Positions 1-12,385 of a stretch of 64,000 nucleotides of DNA are shown here, in pieces (position 1 is the stretch's first letter; each line of letters begins with the position of its first letter). The notes beneath the pieces were generated by a model. It saw only the letters and a list, made by a program, of their open reading frames with translations, searched no databases and had not been told where the DNA came from. The position numbers were made by a program, and so were the translations under genes. Origin of the DNA: Brachybacterium paraconglomeratum (GTDB lineage: Bacteria; Actinomycetota; Actinomycetes; Actinomycetales; Dermabacteraceae). Location of the stretch: contig NZ_ML133861.1 of NCBI RefSeq assembly GCF_003994255.1, positions 62,001-126,000 on the forward strand, read 5' to 3'.

Positions 1-13
1 CGGGCGACGCGCC

Positions 14-46
14 TACGATGGAGGGGTCGAACCCATACCGAAGGAG
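14..46 (+). promoter_or_regulatory. Putative -10 box and ribosome binding site of acnA
   Basis: A TANNNT-type -10 hexamer, TACGAT, lies at 14-19 and a Shine-Dalgarno sequence AAGGAG at 41-46, eight bases before the ATG at 55. The -35 region would fall at or beyond the window edge, so the promoter call is weak. The ribosome binding site is convincing and favours ATG 55 over the in-frame GTG at 46, which overlaps it. Confidence 0.4.
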
Positions 47-54
47 TGCGTCCG

Positions 55-2832
<2,778 letters not shown>

Positions 2833-2877
2833 TCGCAGGCCCCTCCCGCGCCGTCCGGTCCTCGTGACCGGCGCATG

Positions 2878-2913
2878 CTGCGCCCCGCCCGGCTCCGGCC
2901 CGGCGGGGCGCAG
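2878..2913 (+). terminator. Hairpin terminator after acnA
   Basis: A perfect 12-bp stem (CTGCGCCCCGCC, 2878-2889, with its complement at 2902-2913) and a 12-base loop lie 45 bases after the acnA stop. There is no T tract, as in most hairpins of this window. The rest of the 2833-3114 gap holds only a weak TACTCT hexamer at 3071-3076 that might be a dxs -10 box. Confidence 0.55.
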
Positions 2914-3114
2914 TCATGTCCGGGTGTGGGAGTCGCCGCGGGCACCCTCTCGCGCACCCCTGACCGGGCTGTCTGCACCGCGTTGCACACCTCGGCGGGG
3001 CCGGGTGAAGCCCCGGTGAAGATGTGCACAGATGTGACCATGTCTCCCGTCTCGGCAGGTCAGAACCACGTACTCTGAACAGGTCCCGATCCCGTCCCCG
3101 AGGGAGGACCGTGC

Positions 3115-4989
3115 GTGTCCACCACTGAGCAGCACGCTGCCGCGCCGATCCGTCGGCGCCCGCGCCCCGCCCCCTCCCGCCCGGCGGCGGACTCCACCGT
3201 GCCCCCGCCCGAGGTGCCGATCCCCGCGGACCCCGAGGCGCTGCGCACCCTGGATGCGGAGCAGCTCCCGGGCCTCGCCCGCACCCTTCGCCGCCGCCTC
3301 CTCGAGATCTGCGCCGTCAGCGGAGGCCACCTCGGCCCGAACCTCGGCGTCGTCGAGCTGACCCTCGCCCTGCACCGTGAGTTCCGCTCCCCGGCGGAGC
3401 CGATCGTCTTCGACACCGGCCACCAGGCCTACGTCCACAAGATGCTCACCGGCCGCGCCGACCTCGAGGGGCTCCGCCGCGCCGGCGGCACCTCCGGCTA
3501 TCCCGACCGGGGCGAGTCCGAGCACGACCTGGTCGAGAACTCCCACGCCTCCGGATCGATCGCCTGGGCGCACGGCCTGGACCGCGCCCACCGCCTCGCG
3601 GGGAAGCAGGGCGTCTCCGTCGCGGTGATCGGGGACGGCGCGCTCACCGGCGGCGTCGGCCTCGAGGCGCTCAACGAGCTCGCCGCGGACCGCGGCTCCC
3701 GCACCGTCGTCGTGCTCAACGACAACACCCGCTCCTACGCGCCCACCATCGGCGGCCTCGCTCGGCATCTCGCCGCGCTGCGCACGGGCGAGGTGCTGCC
3801 CGGACAGGACGTCTTCACCCAGCTGGGCCTGACCTATCTGGGACCCGTCGACGGCCACGACCTCACCGCGCTCGCGGCCGCGACCGCCGCCGCCCGCGAG
3901 GCCGCGGAGGATCCGGGCAGCGCCGGAGTGGTCCTGCACGTCCTCACCCGCAAGGGCGCCGGCTTCGCCCGCGCCGAGTCCGACGCGGTGGACCACTGGC
4001 ACGCCACCGGCCCCTTCTCGCTCGTGGGCGAGGAGGCGACGAAGCCCGCCGCCCGCACCTGGAGCGCCCGCCTGGGCGCCGCCGTGCTCGACGCCGCCCG
4101 TGCCGACGAACGGGTGGTCGCGCTCAGCGCCGCGATGATCGACCCCGTCGGGCTCACCCCGATGCAGCAGGAGACGCCCGAGCGCGTCCTCGACGTCGGC
4201 ATCGCCGAGCAGCTCGCGCTGGACACCGCCGCCGGCCTCTCCGCCGGGGGCCGCCTACCCCTCGTCGCGCTCTACGCGACGTTCCTCAACCGCGCCCACG
4301 ACCAGCTGCTGCTGGACCTCGCCCTGCACGGCGAGGACGTCACGATCACGCTGGACCGCGCCGGGATCACCGGGGACGACGGTCCGAGCCACCACGGCAT
4401 CTGGGACCTCGCCCTCGCCGCGCAGGTACCCGGACTGAGCCTGTGGGCGCCCCGCGACGGCGCCCGCCTCGACGCGGCGGTCCCCGCGGCGCTCGGCACC
4501 CCGGGCCCCTCGATCGTCCGCTTCCCCAAGGGCGCCTGCCCCGAGGAGCTCCCGGCGCTCGCCGAGCTGCCCGCGGGAGACGTCCTGCACGGCGACGCGG
4601 AGGCCCCGATCGACGTGCTCCTCGTCTCCGTCGGCGCCCTCGCCGACCGCGCCCTCGCCGCCGGCCGGGAGATCGCGGCGTCCCGTCCCGCGGCGAACGT
4701 GGTCGTGCTCGATCCGGTCCGGGCGCTGCCGCTGGGCGAGGAGCTGCTGGACCTCGCCGCCGGCGCCCGCGGGGTGCTCACCCTCGAGGACGGCCTCGCG
4801 GAGCGGGGGATCGGTGCCGCGCTCGCACTGCGGCTCGGCCGACGGGCGACCCCGGCGCAGCCGGGCCCCGTCGTGCACTGCCTGGGCGTGGACCTCGAGT
4901 TCCTCGCCCACGGCAAGCGCGACGCGATCCTCGCCGACCAGGGCCTGGACGTGCCCGGGATCGCGAGGAGCCTCGACGCGCTGCTCTGA
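3115..4989 (+). CDS. dxs: 1-deoxy-D-xylulose-5-phosphate synthase
   Basis: DXS condenses pyruvate and glyceraldehyde 3-phosphate, using thiamine diphosphate, in the first step of the MEP isoprenoid pathway; the product also feeds thiamine and pyridoxal synthesis. The 624-residue protein has the family order: GGHLGPNLGVVELT near residue 68, DTGHQAYVHKMLTGR, the ThDP/Mg motif GDGALTGG (Gly173, Asp174), DVGIAEQLAL with the cofactor-activating Glu365, the pyrimidine domain, and a C-terminal transketolase domain. About 45 proline- and alanine-rich residues precede the core. The GTG start at 3115 follows AGGGAGGA at 3101-3108. It converges with map, 75 bases away. Confidence 0.95.
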   Translation: MSTTEQHAAAPIRRRPRPAPSRPAADSTVPPPEVPIPADPEALRTLDAEQLPGLARTLRRRLLEICAVSGGHLGPNLGVVELTLALHREFRSPAEPIVFDTGHQAYVHKMLTGRADLEGLRRAGGTSGYPDRGESEHDLVENSHASGSIAWAHGLDRAHRLAGKQGVSVAVIGDGALTGGVGLEALNELAADRGSRTVVVLNDNTRSYAPTIGGLARHLAALRTGEVLPGQDVFTQLGLTYLGPVDGHDLTALAAATAAAREAAEDPGSAGVVLHVLTRKGAGFARAESDAVDHWHATGPFSLVGEEATKPAARTWSARLGAAVLDAARADERVVALSAAMIDPVGLTPMQQETPERVLDVGIAEQLALDTAAGLSAGGRLPLVALYATFLNRAHDQLLLDLALHGEDVTITLDRAGITGDDGPSHHGIWDLALAAQVPGLSLWAPRDGARLDAAVPAALGTPGPSIVRFPKGACPEELPALAELPAGDVLHGDAEAPIDVLLVSVGALADRALAAGREIAASRPAANVVVLDPVRALPLGEELLDLAAGARGVLTLEDGLAERGIGAALALRLGRRATPAQPGPVVHCLGVDLEFLAHGKRDAILADQGLDVPGIARSLDALL

Positions 4990-5064
4990 GACGCCCGGCC
5001 GACGCCCTCCCGCCGGCGCGACGAGCGCGGCCAGCGCCGAGGCCCGGAGCTCTCGCCGCGGTCC

Positions 5065-5886
5065 TCAGCCCAGCGAGCTGCGCGGAGCAGGGTCGTCGGC
5101 CCGCGCCGTGAGGACGATCGGCGCGCCGTCGGTGACCTGCAGGGTGTGCTCCGCGTGCGCGCCGCGGGAGCCGTCGGCCGCCAGCTGCGTCCAGCCGTCC
5201 CGCTCGTCGACGACGAGCTCGGAGGTGGTCGGCACCAGGAACGGCTCCACGGTGATCAGCTGCCCGGCCACGAGCTCGGCGCCGCCGCCGGGGGTGCCGT
5301 GGTTGGGGACGAAGGGGGCCTCGTGCATCGTGCGCCCCACGCCGTGGCCGCCGAAGCGGTCGTTGATCGAGTAGCCGAGCGAGGTCGCCTCGTTCATCAC
5401 CGCGAAGCCGATGTCGCCGACGGTGGCGCCGACGGTGACCTGGTCGATCCCGGCCCACATCACCTGCTCGGTGTCGCGGATCAGCTGGAGGTCCTCCGCG
5501 CGCGGGGTGCCGACGGGGATCGTCAGGCACGAGTCCGCCACCCAGCCCTCCACCGAGACGGCGAAGTCGAGGGAGAGCAGGTCCCCGTCCTCGAGCACCC
5601 GGTCGTAGGGGCGGCCGTGGAGCACGCCCTCGTTCAGCGAGGTGCAGATGACGTACCCGAAGGGGGAGGCGCCGAAGACGGGGTGGTAGTCGATGTAGCA
5701 GCTGGTCGCCCCCGCCTCGCGGATCAGGCGATGCGCCTCCGCGTCGACGTCCAGCAGGTTCCAGCCCACGTCCACGACCTGCCGCAGGTGCGAGAGCACG
5801 GAGGCGACGAACTCGCCGGCCGGACGTGCCTGCTCGGTGGTGGGCAGCTCCTGGGTCGAGCTGCGGCGACGGCGTCCGAGGATCAT
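5065..5886 (-). CDS. map: Methionine aminopeptidase, type I
   Basis: This enzyme removes the initiator methionine from nascent proteins. The 273-residue product carries the complete type I dinuclear-metal site: Asp107, Asp118, His181, Glu214 and Glu246, plus substrate-contacting His90 (VLHGRP) and His188 in GHGVGRTMHE. The ATG at 5886 has an AGGAGG site six bases upstream and overlaps the stop of ctaA in an ATGA tetranucleotide, so the two are translationally coupled. This copy sits outside the ribosomal-protein gene context where actinobacterial map is often found, so another paralogue may exist elsewhere; that is inference. Confidence 0.93.
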   Translation of the reverse strand: MILGRRRRSSTQELPTTEQARPAGEFVASVLSHLRQVVDVGWNLLDVDAEAHRLIREAGATSCYIDYHPVFGASPFGYVICTSLNEGVLHGRPYDRVLEDGDLLSLDFAVSVEGWVADSCLTIPVGTPRAEDLQLIRDTEQVMWAGIDQVTVGATVGDIGFAVMNEATSLGYSINDRFGGHGVGRTMHEAPFVPNHGTPGGGAELVAGQLITVEPFLVPTTSELVVDERDGWTQLAADGSRGAHAEHTLQVTDGAPIVLTARADDPAPRSSLG

Positions 5887-6866
5887 CGTGCCTCCTGCCA
5901 GGTGACCAGCCGGGCCCCGACCCAGGCGATCATCGGTGCGAACACGGCGGCGCCGAGCAGGTGGCCGAAGACAACCAGCTCGGGCAGCCCGGTGAAGTAC
6001 TGGATGTAGCCGACCGCGCCCTGCGCGAGGGTCGCCGCGAGCAACCACCAGGCCGCGGTGCGGGCCTCGCGGCGGGCACCCGAGCGGTGGAGGACGACCA
6101 GCATCGCGATCAGCAGGGCGAGGAAGAGGTAGACCGCGACGGCGTGGACCCGGGTGATCACGACCGGGGAGAACATCAGGCGGGTGACGTCCCCGGCATC
6201 GCCCGAGTGCGGGCCGGTGCCGGTGACCAGCGTGCCGAGCACCAGCACCACGAAGCCCACCGCCGCCAGCGGGACGTAGAGCCCCAGCAGTCGTGGCGGG
6301 ACCGCGAGGCGCACGTGCGAGTCGCCGTCGTACAGCCGCACCAGCAGCACCGTCGAGAGCGCGCCGAGCACGGGGGAGATGAGGAAGTGGGGGCTGACGA
6401 TCCCGGGGTGCAGGTCGAACCACACCACGAACGCCCCGATCAGCGCCTGCGCGGCGGTGCCGATCAGCGGCACCCACGCCAGCATCCGGAAGCCGCGTCC
6501 CTTGTGGGAGAGCCAGCGGTAGGTCACCAGCAGCACCGCGACAGCGAAGATGCTCAGCACGCCGGTGAGCGTGCGGTTGCCGAACTCGACGAAAGGGTGG
6601 ATCCCGGCCTCGAGCGTCAGCTCCGGGGTGAAGTTCCCCGGCTCGCAGTGCGGCCAGGAGGAGCAGCCCAGTCCGCTGCCCGTCAGACGCACCGCGCCGC
6701 CCGAGAGGATGATCCCCATCTGGCAGATCAGGTTGCCCCAGATAGCGATGGCGGCGAGACGTGCGCGCCGCTGCGGCCCCCAGGAGGTCAGACGACGGTC
6801 GGGCAGGGTGGTGATCCGCCCGTGGCGCTCGGGTGAGCGCTCGGCGGAGAGGGCAGGCGAGGACAT
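5883..6866 (-). CDS. ctaA: Heme A synthase (COX15/CtaA family)
   Basis: CtaA oxidises the C8 methyl of heme O to a formyl group, making heme A for aa3-type cytochrome c oxidase. The 327-residue protein has about eight hydrophobic segments. Histidines in the expected membrane positions are visible in HPFVEFGNRTLTG, SPHFLIS, ITRVHA and FGHLLGA. A cysteine pair (GCSSWPHC) lies in the first extracellular loop, as in Bacillus-type CtaA. No Shine-Dalgarno sequence is seen at ATG 6866; instead a TAGACT hexamer ends seven bases before it, suggesting a leaderless mRNA. It overlaps map by four bases. I recall the mycobacterial homologue lying beside the same exporter genes. Confidence 0.9.
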   Translation of the reverse strand: MSSPALSAERSPERHGRITTLPDRRLTSWGPQRRARLAAIAIWGNLICQMGIILSGGAVRLTGSGLGCSSWPHCEPGNFTPELTLEAGIHPFVEFGNRTLTGVLSIFAVAVLLVTYRWLSHKGRGFRMLAWVPLIGTAAQALIGAFVVWFDLHPGIVSPHFLISPVLGALSTVLLVRLYDGDSHVRLAVPPRLLGLYVPLAAVGFVVLVLGTLVTGTGPHSGDAGDVTRLMFSPVVITRVHAVAVYLFLALLIAMLVVLHRSGARREARTAAWWLLAATLAQGAVGYIQYFTGLPELVVFGHLLGAAVFAPMIAWVGARLVTWQEAR

Positions 6867-6879
6867 GCCCAGCAGTCTA
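6867..6879 (-). promoter_or_regulatory. Leaderless-type promoter -10 box of ctaA
   Basis: Reading the reverse strand, TAGACT (6879 to 6874) is followed by exactly seven bases and then the ATG at 6866. A start site 7-8 bases after a -10 box would coincide with the start codon. No purine-rich ribosome binding site is present. The same spacing recurs before metK and pdtaR. Confidence 0.5.
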
Positions 6880-7024
6880 GGTTCCGCGGCCGAGGGCCGC
6901 CTGGACTCCGGGTGCGGATGCGAGGGATCCCGCATCGTGAGGACTCGGCGGTCGCCCGGGACGGCCGAGCGGCCGGACAGGGGCTCCGGGACCGGGGCCC
7001 GGCGCCAGGCTCGTGCGAGGCGGC

Positions 7025-7833
7025 TCAGGCATCCGTCCAGCGGAACCAGCGCACGACGGCCGCGACCCCTGCCGCGGCCCACAGCAGCAGCACCACGGCG
7101 GAGCCGGGGGAGAACGGACCGCCCGCGAGACAGGCCCGCATCAGCTCGCCGAGCGCGCCCGAGGGCAGCAGGTCCGCGAGCCCGCCGAGGATCCGCGGGA
7201 ACGAGGTGGTGGGGAAGGCGACGCCGCCGACGGCGACGAGCAGCACGAACACGAGGTTCGCCACCGCCAGCACCGCCTCGGTGCGCAGCAGCCCCGCGAC
7301 CAGCAGGCCGAGCGCCCCGAAGGCCACTGTCCCCACCAGCCAGACGGGGACGAGGGCCAGGAGACCGACGATCTCCGGCCGCCAGCCCAGGACCAGGCCC
7401 AGCACTCCGAGCACGACCACCTGCAGCACATGGGTCGCGAGGGTGGCGAGGATCTTCCCGGCGAGATAGCCGCTGCGCCCCAGCGGCGTCGTCGCGATCC
7501 AGCGCAGCACGCCGTTGCGACGGTCGAAGCCGGTCATGATCGCCTGCGAGGTGAAGGAGGTCGAGATCAGCGCGGTCGCGAAGGTCGCGGCGACCGCGGT
7601 GTCGATCGCGGGAGTGCCCTCGAGCCGGCCGACGGGCAGCAGCCACAGCCCCACCATCACCATCGCCGGCAGCGCGATCGCGACCATGAGCTGCTCCCCG
7701 TTGGAGAGCAGCACGCAGGTCTCGAGCCGGGCATGGGAGAGGATGCGGCGCAGCGCCGGTGCGGGACGCGGCACGCGCGGCGCGGCGGGGCTCTCGCCGG
7801 GGGCGGCGGGAGAGGTCGACGGGGGCGTGGCGC

Positions 7834-7837
<4 letters not shown>
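7025..7837 (-). CDS. ABC-2 type exporter, permease subunit
   Basis: This is a 270-residue integral membrane subunit of an ABC exporter. After a proline-rich cytoplasmic N terminus of about 35 residues there are six predicted membrane segments, for example LVGTVAFGALGLLVAGLL and AVLAVANLVFVLLVAVGG, ending WFRWTDA at the C terminus. It overlaps the upstream ATPase gene by four bases (ATGA), so the two form one transporter. I recall the same pair beside ctaA and sufR in mycobacteria (Rv1457c/Rv1458c). The substrate is unknown; the link with ctaA makes a heme- or oxidase-related role conceivable, but nothing in the sequence proves this. A 158-base gap separates it from ctaA. Confidence 0.8.
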
Positions 7838-8757
<920 letters not shown>

Positions 8758-8766
8758 GGCCGCCCC

Positions 8767-8772
8767 ATCGTA
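8767..8772 (-). promoter_or_regulatory. Putative -10 box of the ABC exporter operon
   Basis: TACGAT on the reverse strand (8772 to 8767) ends nine bases before the ATG at 8757, giving a leader of only two or three bases if used. It matches the hexamer in front of acnA. Confidence 0.35.
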
Positions 8773-8855
8773 GGCCGGACGCGGCGCCGGGTCGGGGACG
8801 GCGCCGCGTCCGGGCCGGGCGAGGTGGGCGAGACCTCACCCGGGCCGTGCCGGGC

Positions 8856-9935
8856 TCAGCGCCCGGTGACGTGCAGCGGCGTGTGCGCCGGGTCGACGAC
8901 CTCCGCGGCGAGCGGCGCCTCGGGAGCGGTGCCGCCGGGGCCCCAGGTGTCGGTCTCGAAGCGGTCGCGGTCGTGCGCCTCCAGCAGCGGCTCGAGCGCC
9001 GGGCCGGCGGGGACGATCTGCGTGGGGTTGATGTCCTCGTGCACGTAGTAGTAGTGCCGCTTGATCTGCGCGAAGTCGACCGTGTCGCCGAAGCCCGGGG
9101 TCTGGAACAGGTCCTTGGTGTAGTTCCACAGGTTCGGCATCGAGGCGAGGGTCTGCCGGTTGGCCTTGAAGTGGCCGTGGTAGACGGGGTCGAAGCGGAT
9201 CAGCGTGGGGAACAGGCGCACGTCGGCCTCGGTGATCGAGGGGCCCATGAGGTAGCGGCTGCGGCCCAGGCGCTCCTCGAGCTCGTCGAGGGCCTCCCAG
9301 AGGAGCGCGTACTCGCGCTCGTAGTCCTCCTGCGAGCCGGCGAAGCCGACCTTGTACACGCCGTTGTTGACCCGGTGGAGCATCCACTTGTTCAGCGCGT
9401 CGATCTCCTCGCGCTGAGCCTCGGGGTAGAGGTCCGGGGCGCCGGCGCGGTGGTGCTCGGTCCACTCGGTCGCGAAGTCGAGGGTGATCCGCTGGAAGTC
9501 GTTGGTCACGACGGCCCTGGTGGGCACGTCCACGACGGCGGGGACGGTGATGCCGCGCGGGTAGTCGGGGAAGCGCGCGAAGTAGGCCTGCTGCAGGCGC
9601 TCGTAGCCGAGCACGGGATCCACCTCGCCGGGGTCGAGGTCGAAGGTCCAGGAGCGCTTGTCATGGGTGGGGCCGGGCATGCCCACCGAGATCACGTCCT
9701 CCAGGCCCAGCAGACGACGGGAGATCAGGGTGCGGTTGGCCCACGGGCAGGCGCGGGCGGCGATCAGCCGGTAGCGCCCGGCCTCGACGGGCCAGCCGTC
9801 GCGGCCGTCGCGGGTGATCCGGTCGTCGATGTAGTTCATGTCGCGGTCGAAGCCCTTGCCGGCGGAGACGTAGGCGCCGCGGGTCGAGTGCTGCTCGGCG
9901 GCGGCGTCCGTGGAGTCGGGGGCGGTCTCGTTCAT
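8856..9935 (-). CDS. Glutathionyl-hydroquinone reductase-like glutathione S-transferase (Xi class)
   Basis: The 359-residue protein resembles the YqjG/PcpF/ECM4 family, which removes thiol groups from S-glutathionyl-hydroquinones. The thioredoxin-like half contains the catalytic motif ACPWANRT with Cys63 preceding Pro-Trp-Ala; the C-terminal half is an all-helical GST domain (LNKWMLHRVNNGVYKVGFA, then the YLMGPSITEADVRLFPTLIR region). Actinobacteria usually use mycothiol rather than glutathione, so the true thiol is uncertain. ATG 9935 has an AAGGGA site; an in-frame ATG at 9971 would add 12 residues but falls in the likely promoter. It is divergent from sufR. Confidence 0.85.
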   Translation of the reverse strand: MNETAPDSTDAAAEQHSTRGAYVSAGKGFDRDMNYIDDRITRDGRDGWPVEAGRYRLIAARACPWANRTLISRRLLGLEDVISVGMPGPTHDKRSWTFDLDPGEVDPVLGYERLQQAYFARFPDYPRGITVPAVVDVPTRAVVTNDFQRITLDFATEWTEHHRAGAPDLYPEAQREEIDALNKWMLHRVNNGVYKVGFAGSQEDYEREYALLWEALDELEERLGRSRYLMGPSITEADVRLFPTLIRFDPVYHGHFKANRQTLASMPNLWNYTKDLFQTPGFGDTVDFAQIKRHYYYVHEDINPTQIVPAGPALEPLLEAHDRDRFETDTWGPGGTAPEAPLAAEVVDPAHTPLHVTGR

Positions 9936-10111
9936 CGTGGGGTCCCTTCGTGTCGGTGGCGTCACTGCCATGATAGTTGAAACCGGTACTAGATGGAAGC
10001 CTCTCGGGGGCGGCGGTCGACGGCGCGCCGAGAGGGGCCCGGGGTGCGCTCCGCACCCACGTCGTGCACCATGTGTGGGGGAGCGCGATCCGCCCCGCCC
10101 TGCGCGACGTT

Positions 10112-10130
10112 GCAGGTAAGGGCACCCTTC
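10112..10130 (+). promoter_or_regulatory. Candidate DtxR/IdeR iron box upstream of sufR
   Basis: The 19 bases GCAGGTAAGGGCACCCTTC match the classical DtxR/IdeR consensus (TTAGGTTAGGCTAACCTAA) at 11 positions and are imperfectly palindromic around AAGGGCACCCTT. The site lies about 50 bases upstream of the sufR -10 box in the region shared with the divergent GST gene. It would link suf expression to iron supply; binding is inferred. Confidence 0.4.
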
Positions 10131-10142
10131 GTGGCCGGTGGC

Positions 10143-10184
10143 ACAGGACTCGGGCAGTATTTGGAAAGAGTCCTGTTGTAAAAT
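10143..10184 (+). promoter_or_regulatory. suf operon promoter with perfect inverted-repeat operator
   Basis: ACAGGACTC (10143-10151) and its exact complement GAGTCCTGT (10168-10176) are separated by 16 bases, so the arm centres lie 25 bases apart. The right arm ends two bases before a TAAAAT -10 hexamer at 10179-10184, so the dyad covers the -35 region and spacer. This is the expected position for autorepression by the adjacent SufR repressor. The local AT-richness is unusual for this window. Confidence 0.6.
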
Positions 10185-10211
10185 CTAGGTGGTCGAGAAG
10201 GGAGGTGCAGG

Positions 10212-10961
10212 ATGGCCGAGCAGGATGCGCAGGAGCTCGCGGCGAAGTCCGAGCCGACCACGCGCGATCGCCTCGTCGAGGCGATCTCCACCCACGGGCC
10301 CATCACCGCCCGGCAGCTCGCCGAGCGCTTCGGCCTCACCAGCGCCGCCGTGCGCCGCCATCTCGCGGCGCTCGAGGCGGAGGGGACCATCGCCGAGCAC
10401 GAGATGCCCGTGGCCCATCGTGGCCGCGGACGCCCCAGCAAGACCTTCGTGCTCTCGCCGTCGGCGCATGAGGACTTCGCCGCCGGCTACGACGAGCTGG
10501 CCGTGATGGCGGTCGACGAGCTCGCCCGCCGCGGCGGCGACGAGGCGGTGACCGCCCTCGCGGAGCGGCGGATCTCCGACTGGGAGCAGCGGCTCGACGA
10601 ACGGGTCGACCGCCTCGAGGCGGAGACCGGGGAGCCGGTGGGCACCGCCGAGCGGCTCGAGCTGCTCTCGCAGCTGCTCACCGAGCGCGGCTACGCCACC
10701 ACCGTCCGCCCGCTGCACGTCCCGTTGCCGGCGGCCCGTCGCGAGGGCGGCGCCGGGCCGCGTAGCCTCGTCACCGCGCAGCTCTGCCACGGCCGCTGCC
10801 CCGTCCTCGACGTGGCCGCCGACCACCCGGAGCTGTGCGAGGCCGAGACCCGCGTCATCTCCCGCATCATCGGGGCCCCCGTCCAGCGCCTGGCCACCCT
10901 GGCGCAGGGGGCTCACGTCTGCACGACCCACATTCCGCTCACCGAGGGAAGGACACCATGA
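10212..10961 (+). CDS. sufR: SufR-type iron-sulfur-sensing transcriptional repressor
   Basis: SufR is a DeoR/ArsR-like winged-helix regulator that binds an Fe-S cluster and represses the suf operon when clusters are sufficient. The 249-residue protein has an N-terminal HTH at about residues 20-70 ([19 protein letters not shown]) and a C-terminal cluster region with Cys192, Cys196 (LCHGRCPV), Cys209 (PELCEAET) and Cys237 (HVCTTHIP), the arrangement seen in mycobacterial Rv1460. The ATG follows AAGGGAGG. Its stop overlaps the sufB start (ATGA), so it is the first gene of the operon and likely controls itself through the dyad at 10143-10176. Confidence 0.93.
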   Translation: MAEQDAQELAAKSEPTTRDRLVEAISTHGPITARQLAERFGLTSAAVRRHLAALEAEGTIAEHEMPVAHRGRGRPSKTFVLSPSAHEDFAAGYDELAVMAVDELARRGGDEAVTALAERRISDWEQRLDERVDRLEAETGEPVGTAERLELLSQLLTERGYATTVRPLHVPLPAARREGGAGPRSLVTAQLCHGRCPVLDVAADHPELCEAETRVISRIIGAPVQRLATLAQGAHVCTTHIPLTEGRTP

Positions 10962-12385
10962 CGAGCGCACCCGAGAAGCTCTCACAGGACGAGATCATCG
11001 ATTCGATCGGCAACTACGCCTTCGGATGGCACGACGAGGACTCGGCCGGGGCCAGCGCGCGCCGCGGCCTGTCCGAGGACGTCGTGCGCGACATCTCCGC
11101 ACGCAAGGACGAGCCCGAGTGGATGCTCGAGCGCCGGCTGAAGGCGCTGAAGCTCTTCGAGAAGAAGCCGCTGCCCACCTGGGGCCCGGACCTCTCCGGC
11201 ATCGCCTTCGACGACATCAAGTACTTCGTCCGCTCCACCGAGAAGCAGGTCACCGACTGGAACGACCTGCCCGAGGACATCAAGGAGACCTACGACCGCC
11301 TCGGCATCCCCGAGGCCGAGAAGCAGCGCCTCGTCGCCGGCGTCGCCGCGCAGTACGAGTCCGAGGTCGTCTACCACCAGATCCGCGAGGACCTGGAGGA
11401 GCAGGGCGTCATCTTCCTGGACACCGACACGGCGCTCAAGGAGCACCCGGAGCTGTTCAAGGAGTACTTCGGCACCGTCATCCCCTCGGGCGACAACAAG
11501 TTCTCCGCGCTGAACACCGCCGTGTGGTCCGGCGGCTCCTTCGTCTACGTCCCCAAGGGCGTGCACGTCGAGATCCCGCTGCAGGCCTACTTCCGGATCA
11601 ACACCGAGAACATGGGCCAGTTCGAGCGCACGCTGATCATCGCCGACGAGGGCTCCTACGTGCACTACGTCGAGGGCTGCACCGCGCCGATCTACAAGTC
11701 CGACTCGCTGCACAGCGCCGTCGTCGAGATCGTCGTGAAGAAGGACGCCCGCGTCCGCTACACGACCATCCAGAACTGGTCGAACAACGTCTACAACCTG
11801 GTCACCAAGCGCACCACGGTCGAGCAGGGCGGCGTCATGGAGTGGGTCGACGGCAACATCGGCTCCAAGGTCACCATGAAGTACCCGGCCGTCTGGCTGA
11901 TGGGCGAGCACGCCCGCGGCGAGACCCTCTCCGTCGCCTTCGCCGGCGAGGGCCAGAACCAGGACACCGGCTCGAAGATGGTGCACATGGCGCCGCACAC
12001 CTCGAGCTCGATCGTCTCCAAGTCGGTCTCCCGCGGCGGCGGCCGCTCCTCCTACCGCGGCCTGGTCCAGGTCATGCCCGGTGCCGAGCACTCCGCCTCG
12101 ACCGTGCTGTGCGATGCGCTGCTGGTGGACCAGATCTCGCGCACCGACACCTACCCCTACGTCGACGTGCGCGTCGACGACGTCCAGATGGGCCACGAGG
12201 CCACCGTCTCCAAGGTCTCCGAGGAGCAGCTCTTCTACCTGATGAGCCGCGGCATGGAGGAGACCGAGGCGATGGCGATGATCGTGCGCGGCTTCATCGA
12301 GCCCATCGCCCGCGAGCTCCCGATGGAGTACGCCCTCGAGCTGAACCGCCTGATCGAGCTGCAGATGGAAGGAGCAGTCGGCTGA
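10958..12385 (+). CDS. sufB: Fe-S cluster assembly scaffold SufB
   Basis: SufB forms the SufBC2D scaffold on which nascent Fe-S clusters are built. The 475-residue protein is full length and uninterrupted; unlike many mycobacterial sufB genes it has no intein. Recognisable features are [19 protein letters not shown], the EGCTAPIY segment (Cys241), [11 protein letters not shown] (Cys385) and [18 protein letters not shown], conserved in the beta-helix and C-terminal regions. The ATG at 10958 overlaps the sufR stop; its own stop overlaps the sufD start (TGATG). Transcription is probably from the sufR promoter. Confidence 0.97.
   Translation: MTSAPEKLSQDEIIDSIGNYAFGWHDEDSAGASARRGLSEDVVRDISARKDEPEWMLERRLKALKLFEKKPLPTWGPDLSGIAFDDIKYFVRSTEKQVTDWNDLPEDIKETYDRLGIPEAEKQRLVAGVAAQYESEVVYHQIREDLEEQGVIFLDTDTALKEHPELFKEYFGTVIPSGDNKFSALNTAVWSGGSFVYVPKGVHVEIPLQAYFRINTENMGQFERTLIIADEGSYVHYVEGCTAPIYKSDSLHSAVVEIVVKKDARVRYTTIQNWSNNVYNLVTKRTTVEQGGVMEWVDGNIGSKVTMKYPAVWLMGEHARGETLSVAFAGEGQNQDTGSKMVHMAPHTSSSIVSKSVSRGGGRSSYRGLVQVMPGAEHSASTVLCDALLVDQISRTDTYPYVDVRVDDVQMGHEATVSKVSEEQLFYLMSRGMEETEAMAMIVRGFIEPIARELPMEYALELNRLIELQMEGAVG

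Noticed and set aside
9936-9971. Earlier ATG at 9971 for the GST gene
   Set aside because: The 9935 start has an AAGGGA site inside that extension, and a possible -10 box (TATCAT) overlaps the upstream ATG.
10958-12385. Possible intein in SufB, as in mycobacteria
   Set aside because: The sequence reads continuously through the conserved core at the normal 475-residue length, with no splicing motifs.
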